A stretch of DNA of 64,000 nt, taken from the NCBI GenBank assembly GCA_016271365.2, contig CM028131.1, forward strand, positions 287,623,001 through 287,687,000. Reading direction: 5' to 3'. This stretch comes from Neoceratodus forsteri (Eukaryota > Chordata > Ceratodontiformes > Ceratodontidae). Both the position numbers and the translations under genes were made by a program. Numbering within the stretch: the first letter of the stretch is position 1; each line of letters opens with the position of its first letter. Below the pieces are notes generated by a model. That model did no database searches. It saw only the letters and a list, made by a program, of their open reading frames with translations, and was not told the DNA's origin. Below are positions 34,245 to 45,782 of this stretch, in pieces.

Positions 34245-35755
34245 ACCCGATATTCAGAAGTGCACCTGGCAATGGCGCAAGTGGGTGCTCAGCGCAACTG
34301 AGTTGCACTGGAGCAGCAAAGGAATATATTCAAAAGAGATGTGCCATGACACATATCTTCTAAATATATTTAATAATGCACGCTACGCAAATACAATGTG
34401 CTGGCGCATCCCCCAGACAGGTCTGAATACCAATGGGAAATGCACCAGTGCATCAGAGATACGCTGTGCACAAAGTCCTGTTATTCAGACACCAATATGC
34501 AAATGGAGCCATAATGCATGCAAGGTGCAAATGGGGCCACTTGCATGTCATTATGGCCCATTTGCATGAGTTGTGCAGGGCTTGCCAGCGAAATGCACCT
34601 GGCGCCCTGCACAGTATGCAGTCCCAGTACCAGGTATTGCATTATTACCCCCTCCCCATCCCTACCATTGATCGCCGTAATGCAGTAGTGTTACTGTCCT
34701 TGGTGGTTCAGTGCTCCCCCCACCCTGCTGGTAAACCTATTCACCCGTAATCATAGAGAAATATTTCCCTGGCAGTCCAGTGGTACCCCCCTCCCCATCC
34801 TGTACCACGATCGCCATAAAAATTAGTTCCCATCTCCTGGTAGTCCGGTGGTACCCCCCCACCCACACAGGACCCTCAGCCCACCCAGCTCCCCCCCATC
34901 ATTGGTGGACAGCATACCCATCCGCACACCTCTGCGGCTGCCCACCGAATGACAGCTTATAGTATGTGCTACAAGCTCATTGGTCCACACTGTGGACCAA
35001 TGGGCTTATGGTACATACTGTAGTAGTCATTCACAATGTTGCAGCACATACTGTAAGCTGTCATTGCGCAGGCAGCCACGCGAGGTATGCAGGTGGGTAT
35101 GCTGCGCCGATGATGGGGGGCTGGGTGGGCTGGGAGTCTGTGTGGGTGAGGGTGCCACTGAGCTACGAGGGAGATGGGGAACTGTTTATGGCAATTGCCA
35201 TAAATGATGTAAACACCTGACTACAAGGGAGAGATGGGGAATTCATTTTTATGGTGTTCGAGGTACGGGATGGGGCTGAGGTACCACTTGACTACCAGGG
35301 AAATATACTTTTGAACAAAATGAGTGATCGGAGTTACAGGAAGGGGGTACCACTAGCCTACCAGGGACTATTGTGGGTGCTTGTGCACAATGTTGGGGGG
35401 CTTGCCACCCACGGCTGGCAGCTGCTGTGTTGTGCCCTGCACTACAGTGGCCCACCTGTGGGTGGCTAGTAGTTGAGCCAATTTTTACAAGCTCAACTGT
35501 GTGTCCAGATATGCAGCACATCTCTGGGATGTGCCAGCAGATGCGCCACACATCACGGGCTGAATATCGGGATGTGCCGCATATGCATGGGCATGCAGCC
35601 TGGAGATGTGCTGCATACATTATCTTTGTGCACCAGTGCATTGGGAATTGCACTGCGCAACTCCCCCTTTTGAATATTGCCCCGAGGCACATTTCCAGGT
35701 CTGCGCTGGTGCAGCTCAGTTGCACCTGGTGCAACTCCTTTGAAAATTTTGGCCA
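34245..35755. repeat. Foldback element, about 1.5 kb imperfect palindrome
   Basis: The centre is exact at CATTGGTCCACA-C-TGTGGACCAATG (dyad near 34,990). Both arms keep pairing outward: GGGGGGCTGGGTGGGCTGGG near 35,115 pairs with the C-rich stretch near 34,880. ACTACCAGGGAAATAT (35,292-35,307) pairs with ATATTTCCCTGGCAGT (34,760-34,775). The outer ends share a GATATTCA / GCACCTGG-type segment in inverted form. No transposase frame is seen. It is followed within about 6 bp by a (TA)n tract. Probably a non-autonomous DNA transposon; the superfamily cannot be told by eye. Confidence 0.75.
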
Positions 35756-35760
35756 ATACA

Positions 35761-35820
35761 GATATATGTATATATATATATATATATATGTATGTATATA
35801 TATATAGATAGATATATGTG

Positions 35821-35879
<59 letters not shown>

Positions 35880-35906
35880 TATCGTCTGTGCATGTATATA
35901 TATATT
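35761..35906. repeat. (TA)n microsatellite
   Basis: Long TA tract with TATG and TAGA interruptions immediately after the foldback element. Confidence 0.95.
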
Positions 35907-35931
35907 CATTGCAAAACACTTCATTAATGCA

Positions 35932-37771
35932 TCAGTTAGGGTTCTTACTAAAGTGACAAAAGCAGGGAAATGGAGTGTTAGGGTTTAGGGTTTCCAACCA
36001 TAACACCCCACCCTGCAGACACTGACATACTGTACCCATCTCAGCTTATTTAGTTATGGAATGGGGTGAGCATTAGGGCTGGCAACTCCAAAGCACACCC
36101 CGGACACCCTGGAAGTGCAGGGTCTGGATAATGGATGGCTCAGCCGTCCCATTACTGCATAATGGTACCCATTGCTCCCACCTACCTATAATTGTAGAGA
36201 TGCAGTGCAGGCCTAGACATATTCCAAGTAGTCCTTGTCCTGCAGATGGTGCAATATCTCAGTAACCGTAGCAACCTCACTGCAGTTATAATCATGGACT
36301 GGTAACCTGCACACATGCTTTGTTCACTAAGCTGAGTTTAGTAAAAAACACATAACTCGAACCGTGTTCAAGATATAGGCAGTGGAAGGTGCCGTGTTCG
36401 CCACAGTGTTATTCTATGAAAAATTTCTCAACTTCAGAGTGCCATAACTATGTAATAGATGTAAAGTTTTACACCAAACCAGCATAAGTCACATCTCTGG
36501 GACACCCCCATTCTACCCTGCAAATTTCAAGCCAAAAGTCCTAACTGTTTGTGTGCAGTGACGTGTCAAAGAAACAGCAACCTTTAAAAATCTCTGTTCA
36601 TGAGCTGTCAAAATCCTTGTTCGTGAGCCGAATCCCTGTTTGTGAGGTGTCTAAATCCATGTTCGTGAGCTATATTCCTGTTCACGACGTGGTACCACCT
36701 GGTTGTCCCGTCACGAACAAGGATTTTGGCTGCTCACGAACAGAGATTGTCTCACAAACAGGGATTTTGGCACCTCACAAACAAGGATTTTGACAGCTCA
36801 TGAACAGGGATTTAGGGCCATCTGGTCGTCATCTCAGGAACAGGGATTTAAACAGCTCACGAACAAGGATTTCTCATGAACAAGGATTTTGACACCTCAC
36901 GAACAGGGATTCCTTTTTAGAATCCCTGTTCATGAGCTGTCAAAATCCCTGTTCGTCCACCAAATCCCTGTTCATGAGGTGTCAAAATCCTTGTTCATGA
37001 GAAACCCCTGTTTGCGAGATAGGGCCATTTGGTCATCATCTTACGCACAGGGATTTTGACAGCTCATGAACAAGGATCGGAAGCGAGTCACGAACAAGGA
37101 CTTCTAAAATTTCAAAACCATGTTTCGGGGCTGAAGTAGAGTAAACCAAAGGCAAAGGTTTCTAGAGGAAATCACCCTGAACAAAACCCATGCTTGGTTT
37201 ACCTCACAGCACTTCCCTGAGTCAAGTTATAACGTTTTGTTTGATGAGGGAAAGTGAAAACAAGATGGCAGCTCGCAAATAGGGAATTTTTCTCATGAAC
37301 AGGGATTTTATAAATCTCTGTTCACGAGCTGTCAAAATCCCTGTTCATGAGGCAAATCCTTGTTCGCGATTTATACACCTGTCCAAAAGACTGAGCTGAG
37401 CATGCTCAGAACCCAAAATTTTAAAATTGTATAACTTTGGAATTCATTAATATTTTTTTCACCAAACCAATGCTGGCTTGTTCTTTGGGTCAACCTCTTT
37501 CTGCCCTGAACATTTCAGACAAAAATTCCAAATGGTGTGGCCGCAGCGTGATGGGCAAAAATCAGCAAAAACTGGAGAAAAACACACTTTTTTCACTATG
37601 CACTGCACATAAACTGCACATCTGATCGAAACAAAACTTGGCATGTCAAGACATATACCCCACAGGACAGCATATACCAAATTTCGTGCAAATCTACTGA
37701 ACAGTTGTAAAGTTATTAAAGTGCAAGATTTGGGGTTTAATATTAAACTGCTTACTGAACCCTAACTATAG
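35932..37771. mobile_element. Candidate non-autonomous element with inverted ends and internal short-unit array
   Basis: The left end CAGTTAGGGTTC (near 35,930-35,943) and right end GAACCCTAACTATAG (near 37,757-37,771) are inverted repeats of about 11 bp. Inside lie unique flanks that resemble each other directly (ACCAAACCAGCATAAG near 36,474; ACCAAACCAATGCTGG near 37,462), and the array at 36,580-37,372. No coding frame is convincing. Copy A (31,781-32,300) shares its right half, which makes this a repeat family. Confidence 0.6.
36580..37372. repeat. Bidirectional array of a short unit (CACGAACARGGATTTTGAC-like)
   Basis: I count about 27 variants of a core read either as AATCCYTGTTCRTGAG or as its reverse complement, spaced roughly 20-30 bp. 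They come in blocks: five forward, nine reverse, five forward, five reverse, three forward. Block borders are palindromes, for example CGTGGTACCACCTGG near 36,689 and GGGATTCctttttaGAATCCC at 36,906-36,926. The array could fold into several long hairpins. Confidence 0.85.
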
Positions 37772-37879
37772 TAGGGCTGCCGCGCCACCATAATACTGGG
37801 TTTTTAATGAGAACATCACAACTAAATTACTAAAACAGACAATCGAGCAGAAAAAGACTGAATTTTTGTCTCAGTCGAT

Positions 37880-39785
37880 TGCTACAGTGAAAAATCACCC
37901 AGCTATGCTCTTTTGCACTGTGGACAGATGACTAAATCCTCCCTGTCTACAGTCCATGGGAACCATTTCTGCAGAGAGGTGTGAAAAGTTTGGGTGCTTT
38001 TTCGCTGACAAAGTGTCCACCATTAAATCCAGTATTTCTTCTCACAGTCTGGCTGGGGCTGGAGTAACCAACCTTGTGGGGGCACTGATCTGTCTGCCTG
38101 GGATGAGTTCTGACTGGTTTCGGAGGCTGAGGTCCTACGAGTGGCCGCCAGCTAGCATCTCACAAACTGTGTACTCGACCCAGGTCCAACATGGCTAATT
38201 ATAGGCTGCGCTCAGTTCCTGTGTCTGGTTTTTGCTGATATCGTTAATGGATCCTTGAGAGAAGAGGGTGTCTTTCCCTCGGCCCTGAAAAGGGTGGTGA
38301 GGCCACTTCTAAAGAAGCCGTCTTTGAACCCTGATGTTCTCACGAACTACATGCTGGTCTCTAACCTTCTCATTTTAGAGAAGGTTATAGAGAAGGTGGT
38401 GGCTGAACAGCTGCTAAATCACTTGTAGAATCTTTCTATCTTTGAACCTCTCCAATCTGGTTTTCAGCCTCGGCACAGCACTGAGACAGCCTTGGTTGGG
38501 GTGACACATGATCTCCTCATGGATGGAGGGCAATGCACTATTCTGGTGCTCTTGGACCTTTCTTCTGCATCTGACACAGTGGATCATGGGGTGTTGATTG
38601 ATCAACTGAGGAATTATGTGGGCTCTACCAGTACAGTTTTGCGCTGGTTTAGCTCATATTTGACCAGGAGAATGCAGCGTGTGGTTCTGGGGTGTTTTCC
38701 TCAGGGTCTTCTGCATTGTCCTGTGGAGTTCCTCAGGGTTTGATCCTCACCCCTATTTTATTCTCCATGTACATGCTGTCACTAGGGGGGATCATAAGGC
38801 GGTACAATGTGGGGTTTCACTGTTATGCAGATGACACAAAGTTGTACCTGTCATGTGCCCCGATGACACTTCTGCATCTACTGTGCTGAGCCGTTGTCTG
38901 GCTGAGATAAATGACTGGATGGTTGACAACTGGTTGTGTCTCAACCCAGGAAAGACAGAGGTCACGGTTGTCAAGCCTGGTCATAGAGGCTTGCCTACTG
39001 GTACAGGGGCTACCCTCCTTTTTTAGATGGCCAGCCCCTTTCAGCAGTGAGTGCAGTCAGAGATCTGGGGGTCATACTGGATGACAGACTGATCTTCAAA
39101 CAGTAGGTGTCATCTGTTGTCCAGTCTGGCTTCTTCCATCTTTGGCATATTGCTAGGATGCAGCCGTTCTTAGCTCAAGATGACTGGGCGACGATTATCC
39201 TTGCTTCTATCACCACAAGGTTGGAATATTACAATGCTCCATACCTAGGGCTATCTGGAGGTTTGATGCATCGACTGCAGCAGGAGCAGAATGCCACGGC
39301 ATAGATGTTGGTGGGTTCCTCACCGAGGGATCACAATACTTCAGTTCTGCACTCTCTGCACTGGCCGCCCCTGTGTTTGTGCATCACCGTCAAGATCGGG
39401 CTGTTAATATACAAGGCTCTATATGGTTTGGGACCAGACTACTTAAAAGCGTTCCTGATTCCTTATCAACCACTCCGTCCTCTCCTGTCCACTGAAGCTG
39501 GACTGCTTGTAGTCCCCACCTCAAGGCTCAGGTTGTCTGGTGATAGAGCCTTTGATGTGCTGGCCCCTACTATCTGGAACTCTGTTCCTTACCAAATTCA
39601 TGTAGCCAGCTCAGTGGGTGCCTTTAAAGCCTTATATTAACATTTCCATTTGAGCAAGATTTTAATGGGACTTGATTTATTTTAGCCTTTTTTGTTAGTT
39701 TATTTATAATTTACTGTTTACTTTTGTAAAGCACTCAGAGCCCTTGTTGGATTGAGTGCTATATAAATAAAATTTGCCTTGCCTT
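37880..39785 (+). mobile_element. L2 LINE with GCCTT 3' repeat
   Basis: Plus-strand L2 from the region before the RT to the 3' end. The 3' end reads GAGTGCTATATAAATAAA, then TTGCCTTGCCTTGCC, the short-repeat terminus characteristic of L2 elements. 5'-truncated: no endonuclease is found. Confidence 0.9.
37956..39640 (+). pseudogene. L2 reverse transcriptase remnant
   Basis: Plus-strand frames: FGCFFADKVSTIKSSISSH before the RT (37,956-38,198); degraded RPLLKKPSLNP region; FQPRHSTETALVGVTHDLL; TILVLLDLSSASDTVDHGVLID (38,492-38,743); then HCYADDTKLYLS (38,692-38,889), with YADD intact near 38,824. C-terminal blocks ARMQPFLAQDDWATIILASI (39,107-39,304) and LHSLHWPPLCLCITVKIGLL, LVVPTSRLRLSGDRAF (39,305-39,640) follow after an in-frame TAG (39,302-39,304). 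Several frameshifts and stops. Confidence 0.88.
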
Positions 39786-40349
39786 GCCTAAAACAAATAA
39801 AATGAAAAAAGAGAGTAGGGAAGGGGAATGTGGGGTGGGGCTTCTGATCTCCAGTATAACATGCTGCACACTGTCAGATCTCTGTTATACAGTGTTTACA
39901 GGCTTAAAGTGCAGAATTCCTATTTTGTTATACACACCCATTCTTTTCTTTTTTCTTTGTTTTTTTTTTTCTTTATTTACAATATTTGATGTTTCTAACT
40001 GCCACGTTACATTTTTAGTATGCTTATTTGGTCTCACATTGGTATTAATTAGGGAGCATGTTTGATTTTGTTTTTTTGGAGCATACTTATTTTAAAGCAT
40101 CTGACCTGATGTGCTGTTGTGTGCAGGTCTATAATTTTGAGTAGAATATTATGTATCTTTAAATTGTTCAAATAAATTACAGACTCTAGCACCATCGCCC
40201 TGCCCCTGACGAAGCATCACAATAATGACACAGAGGTACCAGTGCTGTGTCTCCTTTAGCACAATAAACGTTTGACTGAATGGCAATATTTCTTGATGTT
40301 TTAAGTTTCATTTTTATATTTCTTTTTGAGTGCTGCCTTGTGTTTCAGT
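39786..40349. other. Non-coding stretch between L2 and CR1
   Basis: About 560 bp, T-rich near 39,950-39,980. Near 40,200-40,285 the segment CCCCTGACGAAGC, with AATAAACGTTTG downstream, resembles a motif common in vertebrate interspersed repeats. I cannot assign it to a family. Confidence 0.5.
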
Positions 40350-42222
40350 TACCTGTTAAGGTGGACAAGGCTACTGGACCAGATGGGCTACACCCAAGGA
40401 TACTGAAAGAACTCAGGGAGGTGTTAGCCCCCACCACTCACAGCCATATTCAACAGCTCACCTGAAACAGGCATGGTTCAGAAGGACTGGAGAAGAATGG
40501 ATGTGGTCCCTCTGCATAAGATCGGCAGTAGGGAGGAGGCTAGTAACTATACCATATTGGTCCTATGCCATAATAGCGAAAGCAGAACGTCAATCGCTAT
40601 TATGGCGCGTGCATATCGCCGAAAAGCAAACCAGCAATATACACTTACCAGCAAATTAACACACAGCAATCGAAAAGTGTTTCTGCCGGTAGCCCCTCGG
40701 GCCCCCTGCACCTCCTTTACTAAGGATTCCTAACACCGGGGAGTGCATGTTAGAAGGGGGCACAAATTTGGTAAAAAAAAACAATTAAGTCCAGAGCCGC
40801 AGGCAGCGGCAAAATTTACAGCCTCCCATCCCCAGCCCTGAACCTGGTACCTGCTGTGTCACAGCCAGCCTCCCTCACCACCACACCACACGGCTGGCTC
40901 AGAGGCAGCAGGCACAGTTCCTCCCAATAACCATCTTTCCTTTCTCTCCCTTCCCCTCGCCAATCCCCTGTTCTGGTCCCCTTCCTCCACCATTGTGGTA
41001 GACCTAGTCGCTACCCTTGCATGTAGCCCTTCCCAATAGTGCCGAATATGGAGTCGCTGTTTTGACGGGCGCCCATATTCTATCACTATGATCACTGGAT
41101 ACCATAGCCTGGTCAGTCTTACTTCAGTGATGTGAAAATGAATGGAAACCCTACTGTAAGAAACACTGGTAGAGTATGTTGGTCCCAATGGGCTGCAAGA
41201 CCACAGGCAACATGGATTCACAGTGTGTGTGTGTGGGGGGGGGGGTCATGCCAAATTAATTTGGTTGACTTTTCTGACTGGGTGACCAGGGAAATAGATT
41301 GGGGAGATCAGTGGACATGGCTTTTCTGTACTTTAGCAAGACCTTTAACACTGTGCTGCACAGGAGGCTGATAAAGAAACTGAGCAGCCTAGGGGTGGGA
41401 TCCAAAGTGGTGAATTAGGTTAGAAGCTGGTTAGTAGAAATAAAACTGAGGGTAGTGGTTAACAGCAATCACTCTAATGATGGAAGAGTGACCAATGGAA
41501 TGCCACAGGGCTCAGTACTGGAATTGGTCCTCTCCAATGTCTTCATAAGTGACATTGCAGAAGAACTAGAAGGGAAGGTGTGCCTTTTTGCAGATAATAC
41601 CAATATCTGCTATAGGGTGGACTCTCAGGGTGGGGTGGAGAGAATGTACAGGGATTTTGGAAAACTTGAGGAGGAGTCAAGAGCATGGCAATTGGGGTTC
41701 AGTGACAAAAAGTGCAAAATAAGGTACCTAGGGCATAGAAACCCTGCAGCTGAGTATAGGATGGAGGGGAGGTACTAGTAGTCACTAAACCAAAAAAGGA
41801 CCTTGTGGTTATCATATCTGATGACCTCAAAGTGGAATGGCTGCTGTGTGACAAAGCAGTGGGTAAGGTTAGTGGGATTCTGGGGTGCACAGGAAGGGGT
41901 ATTTCAGGCAGGAAGAGGGAGGTGGTGTTGCAACAGTATAGCTCGCTAAAGAGACTCCACCTGGAGTACTGTGTACAGTCTTGGAGGCCGCACCTCATAA
42001 AGGTCATAGGGTGGAGGCAGTTCAGAGGAGGGCAACTAAAGTGGTGCAGGGGTTGCACAAGACACCCCACAAGGAGAGACTGAGGGATGTCAATGTGTAT
42101 TAGAAAATAGGCGGGGGGAAGGAGGTTCACCAGAGATGAGCCAGGGTCTGTGGAGAAAAGTTAAGCAGAGAACTTCTGGGCAGACTAGGTGGGCCAAGTG
42201 GTCCTTTTCTGCCAATAAATTC
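40350..42222 (+). mobile_element. CR1 LINE with a 542-bp insertion
   Basis: Plus-strand CR1 from the RT N-terminus (KVDKATGPDGLHPRILKELRE) to the 3' UTR (GCAGACTAGGTGGGCCAAGTGG near 42,180-42,205). It is interrupted at 40,557-41,098. After the insertion the RT continues (FSKTFNTVLHRRLIKKLSS; MPQGSVLELVLSNVFISDI; FADNTNI in place of YADD). The C-terminal region lies in broken frames up to 42,110. The catalytic motif is degraded, so the copy is inactive. Confidence 0.88.
40557..41098. mobile_element. 542-bp non-autonomous insertion with 8-bp duplication
   Basis: ATACCATA flanks both sides (40,549-40,556 and 41,099-41,106); outside it the CR1 coding sequence is continuous (NY then SLVSLTSVM). 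An 8-bp duplication is typical of hAT transposons. The left end has a perfect 12-bp-arm hairpin, GCCATAATAGCG...CGCTATTATGGC (about 40,568-40,607). The right end has GAATATGG...CCATATTC (about 41,044-41,080). No terminal inverted repeat of classic hAT form is obvious, so the class is tentative. Confidence 0.65.
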
Positions 42223-43190
42223 TTTTTTAAATTAGTATTTTATTTTTATGTCTTCTAACTGCCCAACTGGCCCCATTCCAGTTCAGTCCCTCCAGCCCCA
42301 TCACCCGGCTTCTCTGGAACCTACCCTGTCTTAGTGCCATCCGTTCCCTGCCTGAGGACCCTAGAGAGCTCACTCATCAGTGTAGAACCTGGGGGACACT
42401 GGGCCTTCATCCTATCATGGTCGGGGTGGGGTCCTCCATTTTGTTTGTTGTTTTTTTTTTTCTCCTCAGGCAGCAGCACATGTAGTGATGCATTGTGGGA
42501 GCTCCACCTCCATTGAGAATCCCCCAGCATCAAACAGGTGGGATGCTTTCCCCAATGTCTCACCGTGCTGCCACCTGGAGCCTCCAGTTGGCAGCTGCCT
42601 AGTGGGACACCCTTATCCTCCACAAGGGAAGAGGGCTGTCCAGTGGGACTCTCCTAAGTGACCTGCATCTGTTCCCAAACTCTGGTCATCATTGTGGCAG
42701 GAGGGGAGGCACTCAGTGCCTCGGCCCTCCCCGCCACAGGGCCAGACCTGTCTGCTGATAAGTTCTATGTTCTATGTTTTTATGTTTCTACGTTCCCTCA
42801 GCTCAGCAGTAGTGACTGTAAGGCTTCCCAAAAAACATCTTCTTTAGCTGGCATGAGGCATGCTACAGAGTGTTCTTCACAGGTTACATGACTCGTCTAA
42901 CAAATTTTACTCTTGGGGACCATCTGGTGGGGTATGCATCACGTTTATCAATGTCACTACCACATGAATGCTATTCTCTACATCTTGTCACTCAGTGGCA
43001 CTACTTCTGCCTGACAAAGCAAGAGTTTAGTAATCTGTGACCTACAAACTTCATTTGCTTTAGAGAGATAGTGTTTCTAGTTAAAAAGTGCACACTCCCC
43101 ACCTAGTGTTGCCTTGGTTATCTACATTTGAGTTCTTTCCTTTTGTACCAGGTGTGAAGACTGCATTATTTTCTGTATAATGAAATTTAA
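42223..43190. other. Unassigned repeat-like DNA with a CR1-type tail
   Basis: About 970 bp. It is GC-moderate from 42,240 to 42,760 and ends in TTCTATGTTCTATGTTTTTA (42,764-42,783), which is the CR1-type short-repeat terminus on the plus strand. This may be a SINE carrying a CR1 tail. The remainder to 43,190 is featureless. Confidence 0.5.
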
Positions 43191-45577
43191 TGTAACCCTG
43201 GTGCTGTTAAACCAAGGGCTACTACCCCTACCTGTTCCTCTAAATGCAGGTTGAAGGGCCTGGGTTGTAACAGTAATGCCTCCACCCGGAGAATTCTTTG
43301 AGTAGGTTAGATGTTAAGCTAGCACAACCCTTTGGGAAGTTGTACCTACCCACAGCCCCACACATACAGCTTTGCCATACACTTTAATTTGCATTCATTC
43401 ATTTGCTAGTAATATGCTCATAGTGACTACACATACAGTACCAACAGGGTCTGGAACTCTTGCATGCACCCTGTGCTCTTGTAAGAAATGGTTACCAATG
43501 ATACCACACAATACCTTACAGTTATTTGAATTAACCTAGCACTCTGTAATAATATTGTCATGGACCAAGTTAACATTTAAACAAACTGATATATTTAGGG
43601 GTTTAAACAAGGGGTAGGGGATGCAAATTAAAATTAGATTTGTTAATGCTTTAGGTTTCAGTAATATTTTGGCATTGCATAACATTTGGACACAACACAT
43701 TCACCCCCTGGACAGTCCAGTTACAGCTGCTGGGTACCCAGAGCCTAATTAGGTGAAGGCCTGAAGCATTGCCACGGGTCAGCTGGCGTTGCAGCTGGTT
43801 GGGGCCCTTAAAGGACATATTGATTAACACTTTTATTCTTGTTTTTTTTCAACATGCACAAACTCTTTAAACCCAAAGGAATTGTAATCCACAGGCCTGA
43901 TGGCTTGCAAAAACAGTTTAAACAGCAGCTTGAAACTGATAGACAAATCAGATGGCAAGACGCTTTTAATTGGTGTTGCAGGGTAAAACCCTGTTGTACT
44001 CACTGGACCTTGGACCTCGGGATCTGGGTTGATTTCCAGGATGACACCCTCAAGGCAGGATTCTACACTCAGGCATGTAGCTACAGGCTGCAGAACTTTG
44101 TCTTTTCTGGCAATGACCAGGATACAGGGACCCAAGCTGACATGACTCACCCCCTCGTCAATGCATAGGCACCAAGGGTGGCCACATCCTGCAATGATCT
44201 TCTCCACAAGAGCTGACTCCATTCTCTGGTCATCTAGCAGCTTGGCTCGCACCATTAGCAATAGTCTCTCTGGAAAATTATTCAGCATTACAGGCTCAGC
44301 TTTGGTACAGTTCTGGAATAAGCCACCCAGCTTACCCCTTGCAAGTTGCAGTCCTTGGAATGTAAGCTGGCAAGCAGACCTTCAGGTCTCCCCCTTTTAG
44401 CACACAGTTTGCAGACAATTCCAGTGATCCTAGGATTGTTATTTAGGCCACAGTCTCTGAGGCAAAAACAGTTTCTCACTGACATGCAAGTTGGGGATCT
44501 TTCAAGCTCTGACCCCACTTCAGTCGGAAATTTTAGGTCTGGGGAAATTACTTCTTTTTCTCCATCTTGAGAATTTCAATTCGTTCTGCAGACTTGGCAG
44601 TCACACACTTAAAGTAAGCATTCAGGCTCAGGAGAGGTTTAGCAGGTCTCTCCCCACACCTCCCAAGCTGCAAGCAGAGCCTCCTTACCCTCTGAAAGCT
44701 CCAGCCAGACTGACTACCGAATGCCCCAGTTCAAACAGTCCCTCTTAGATAAAAGGCAAAGTTCCTAAACTTCAATTGGCTGCCCAAGCTGTCAAAAACA
44801 GTCTAAATCTTTTAATTGGCTAGTATTTGGGTGCCTAAATTTGTTCCTCCTTTTTTCCCCAAAAGTCTCAGGCAAAGTCCCAAGAGTCTCTGCATTAAAT
44901 CCTGAATCCTGATTGGTTGAAAGGCTGCCAAAATGGCTGCTGTATATATAGTTCCTGAGCAGTCTATCGATGTCCCTAATTATAAAATTTTGGTGCAGCC
45001 ACAAGACACTCATTTTAGTTATAATAGCCCCAACAGTGCCCTCAAAAACACAGCCACTCTAAAATTTATTTTTAATACTTTCTTTGTCGCTGCCCCGAAA
45101 CACAAACCTCTTAGACGCAGGCAGCTACACATAAATATTCATGAGGGCTCATGCATATTCATGAGCCCTCGATTTATGCCCCGACTCAAACTCTTTATCT
45201 ACACGTTCCTGAGGCTTCTTATCAGCCTCCTTGAGGTCACCAGTCCCCAAATAGCTGAACATGGGCACTGGGACTGCCAGAACACCTTTGCCTTGACTGC
45301 AGAAATGGCAGTCAGCAGATCAAAATGCTCTAATGTGCATGCACGATCGCCAGATGGCACCGCTGTGTGAAGGGAACAGCAGTGGATCGTGACTTCATTT
45401 TTTAAGCCCAAATTGGGCTAAATCAAAATATAGGGCTTGTTTGGGAAACTGGGAGCACCAAGGGACTCGGCCAAGTGGCAGTGCACCAATGGGGAAAATG
45501 GGGAAGCCAGGAGGCAGAAACAGGAGAACCAAGAGGCATTTAAGATAAGCCTTCAACTGGGAAGGGGGGGCATTACA
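43191..45577 (-). repeat. 3' LTR of Gypsy element 2
   Basis: 2,387 bp from TGTAACCCTGGTGC to GGGGCATTACA. Its low-coordinate end shares GGGCTACTACCCC and AGGTTGA-GGGCCTGG with the LTRs of element 1 and the solo LTR at 57,135, marking a common U5-like end. It contains a 151-codon minus-strand open frame (43,833-44,288). Confidence 0.88.
43833..44288 (-). other. Open frame inside the element 2 LTR
   Basis: A 151-codon minus-strand frame lies within the 3' LTR in the element's sense direction, with blocks such as RAKLLDDQRMESALVEKII and CIDEGVSHVSLGPCILV. The 5' LTR copy shows the same peptide blocks but split by frameshifts (63,584-63,802 and 63,726-63,914). I recognise no family. It may be chance, or a relic of a coding region overlapping the LTR. 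Confidence 0.35.
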
Positions 45578-45782
45578 CTCTCCACTGCCTAGGAAAGCTT
45601 GGCGTCCATGCCAAGTCTATAAAAAACTGGCACCATATCACACATTACTACATACACATTTGCTAAATATAATACTTATTCCGTACAATATTTAGCTAGC
45701 TTTCTATTATATACACATCTGAAAAGCATCCTACTATATATAAACCTAGCTAGGCACATAGTAACTATTTACAGTATAACAT
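45578..45782 (-). other. Element 2 sequence beside the 3' LTR
   Basis: The minus strand next to the LTR reads CCTAGGCAGTGGAGAG, a short purine-rich primer-like tract. AAAGCTTGGCGTCC matches AAAGCTTGACGTCC at the same place in element 1. The segment ends where an inserted LINE begins. Confidence 0.6.

Noticed and set aside
36580..37372. CRISPR-like array of short repeats
   Set aside because: Units occur in both orientations, vary in sequence and spacing, have no unique spacers of constant length, and the surrounding DNA is vertebrate-type with no cas genes.
40200..40285. Hammerhead core at CTGACGAAGC
   Set aside because: CUGANGA is present but no stem II with GAAA follows at the right distance.
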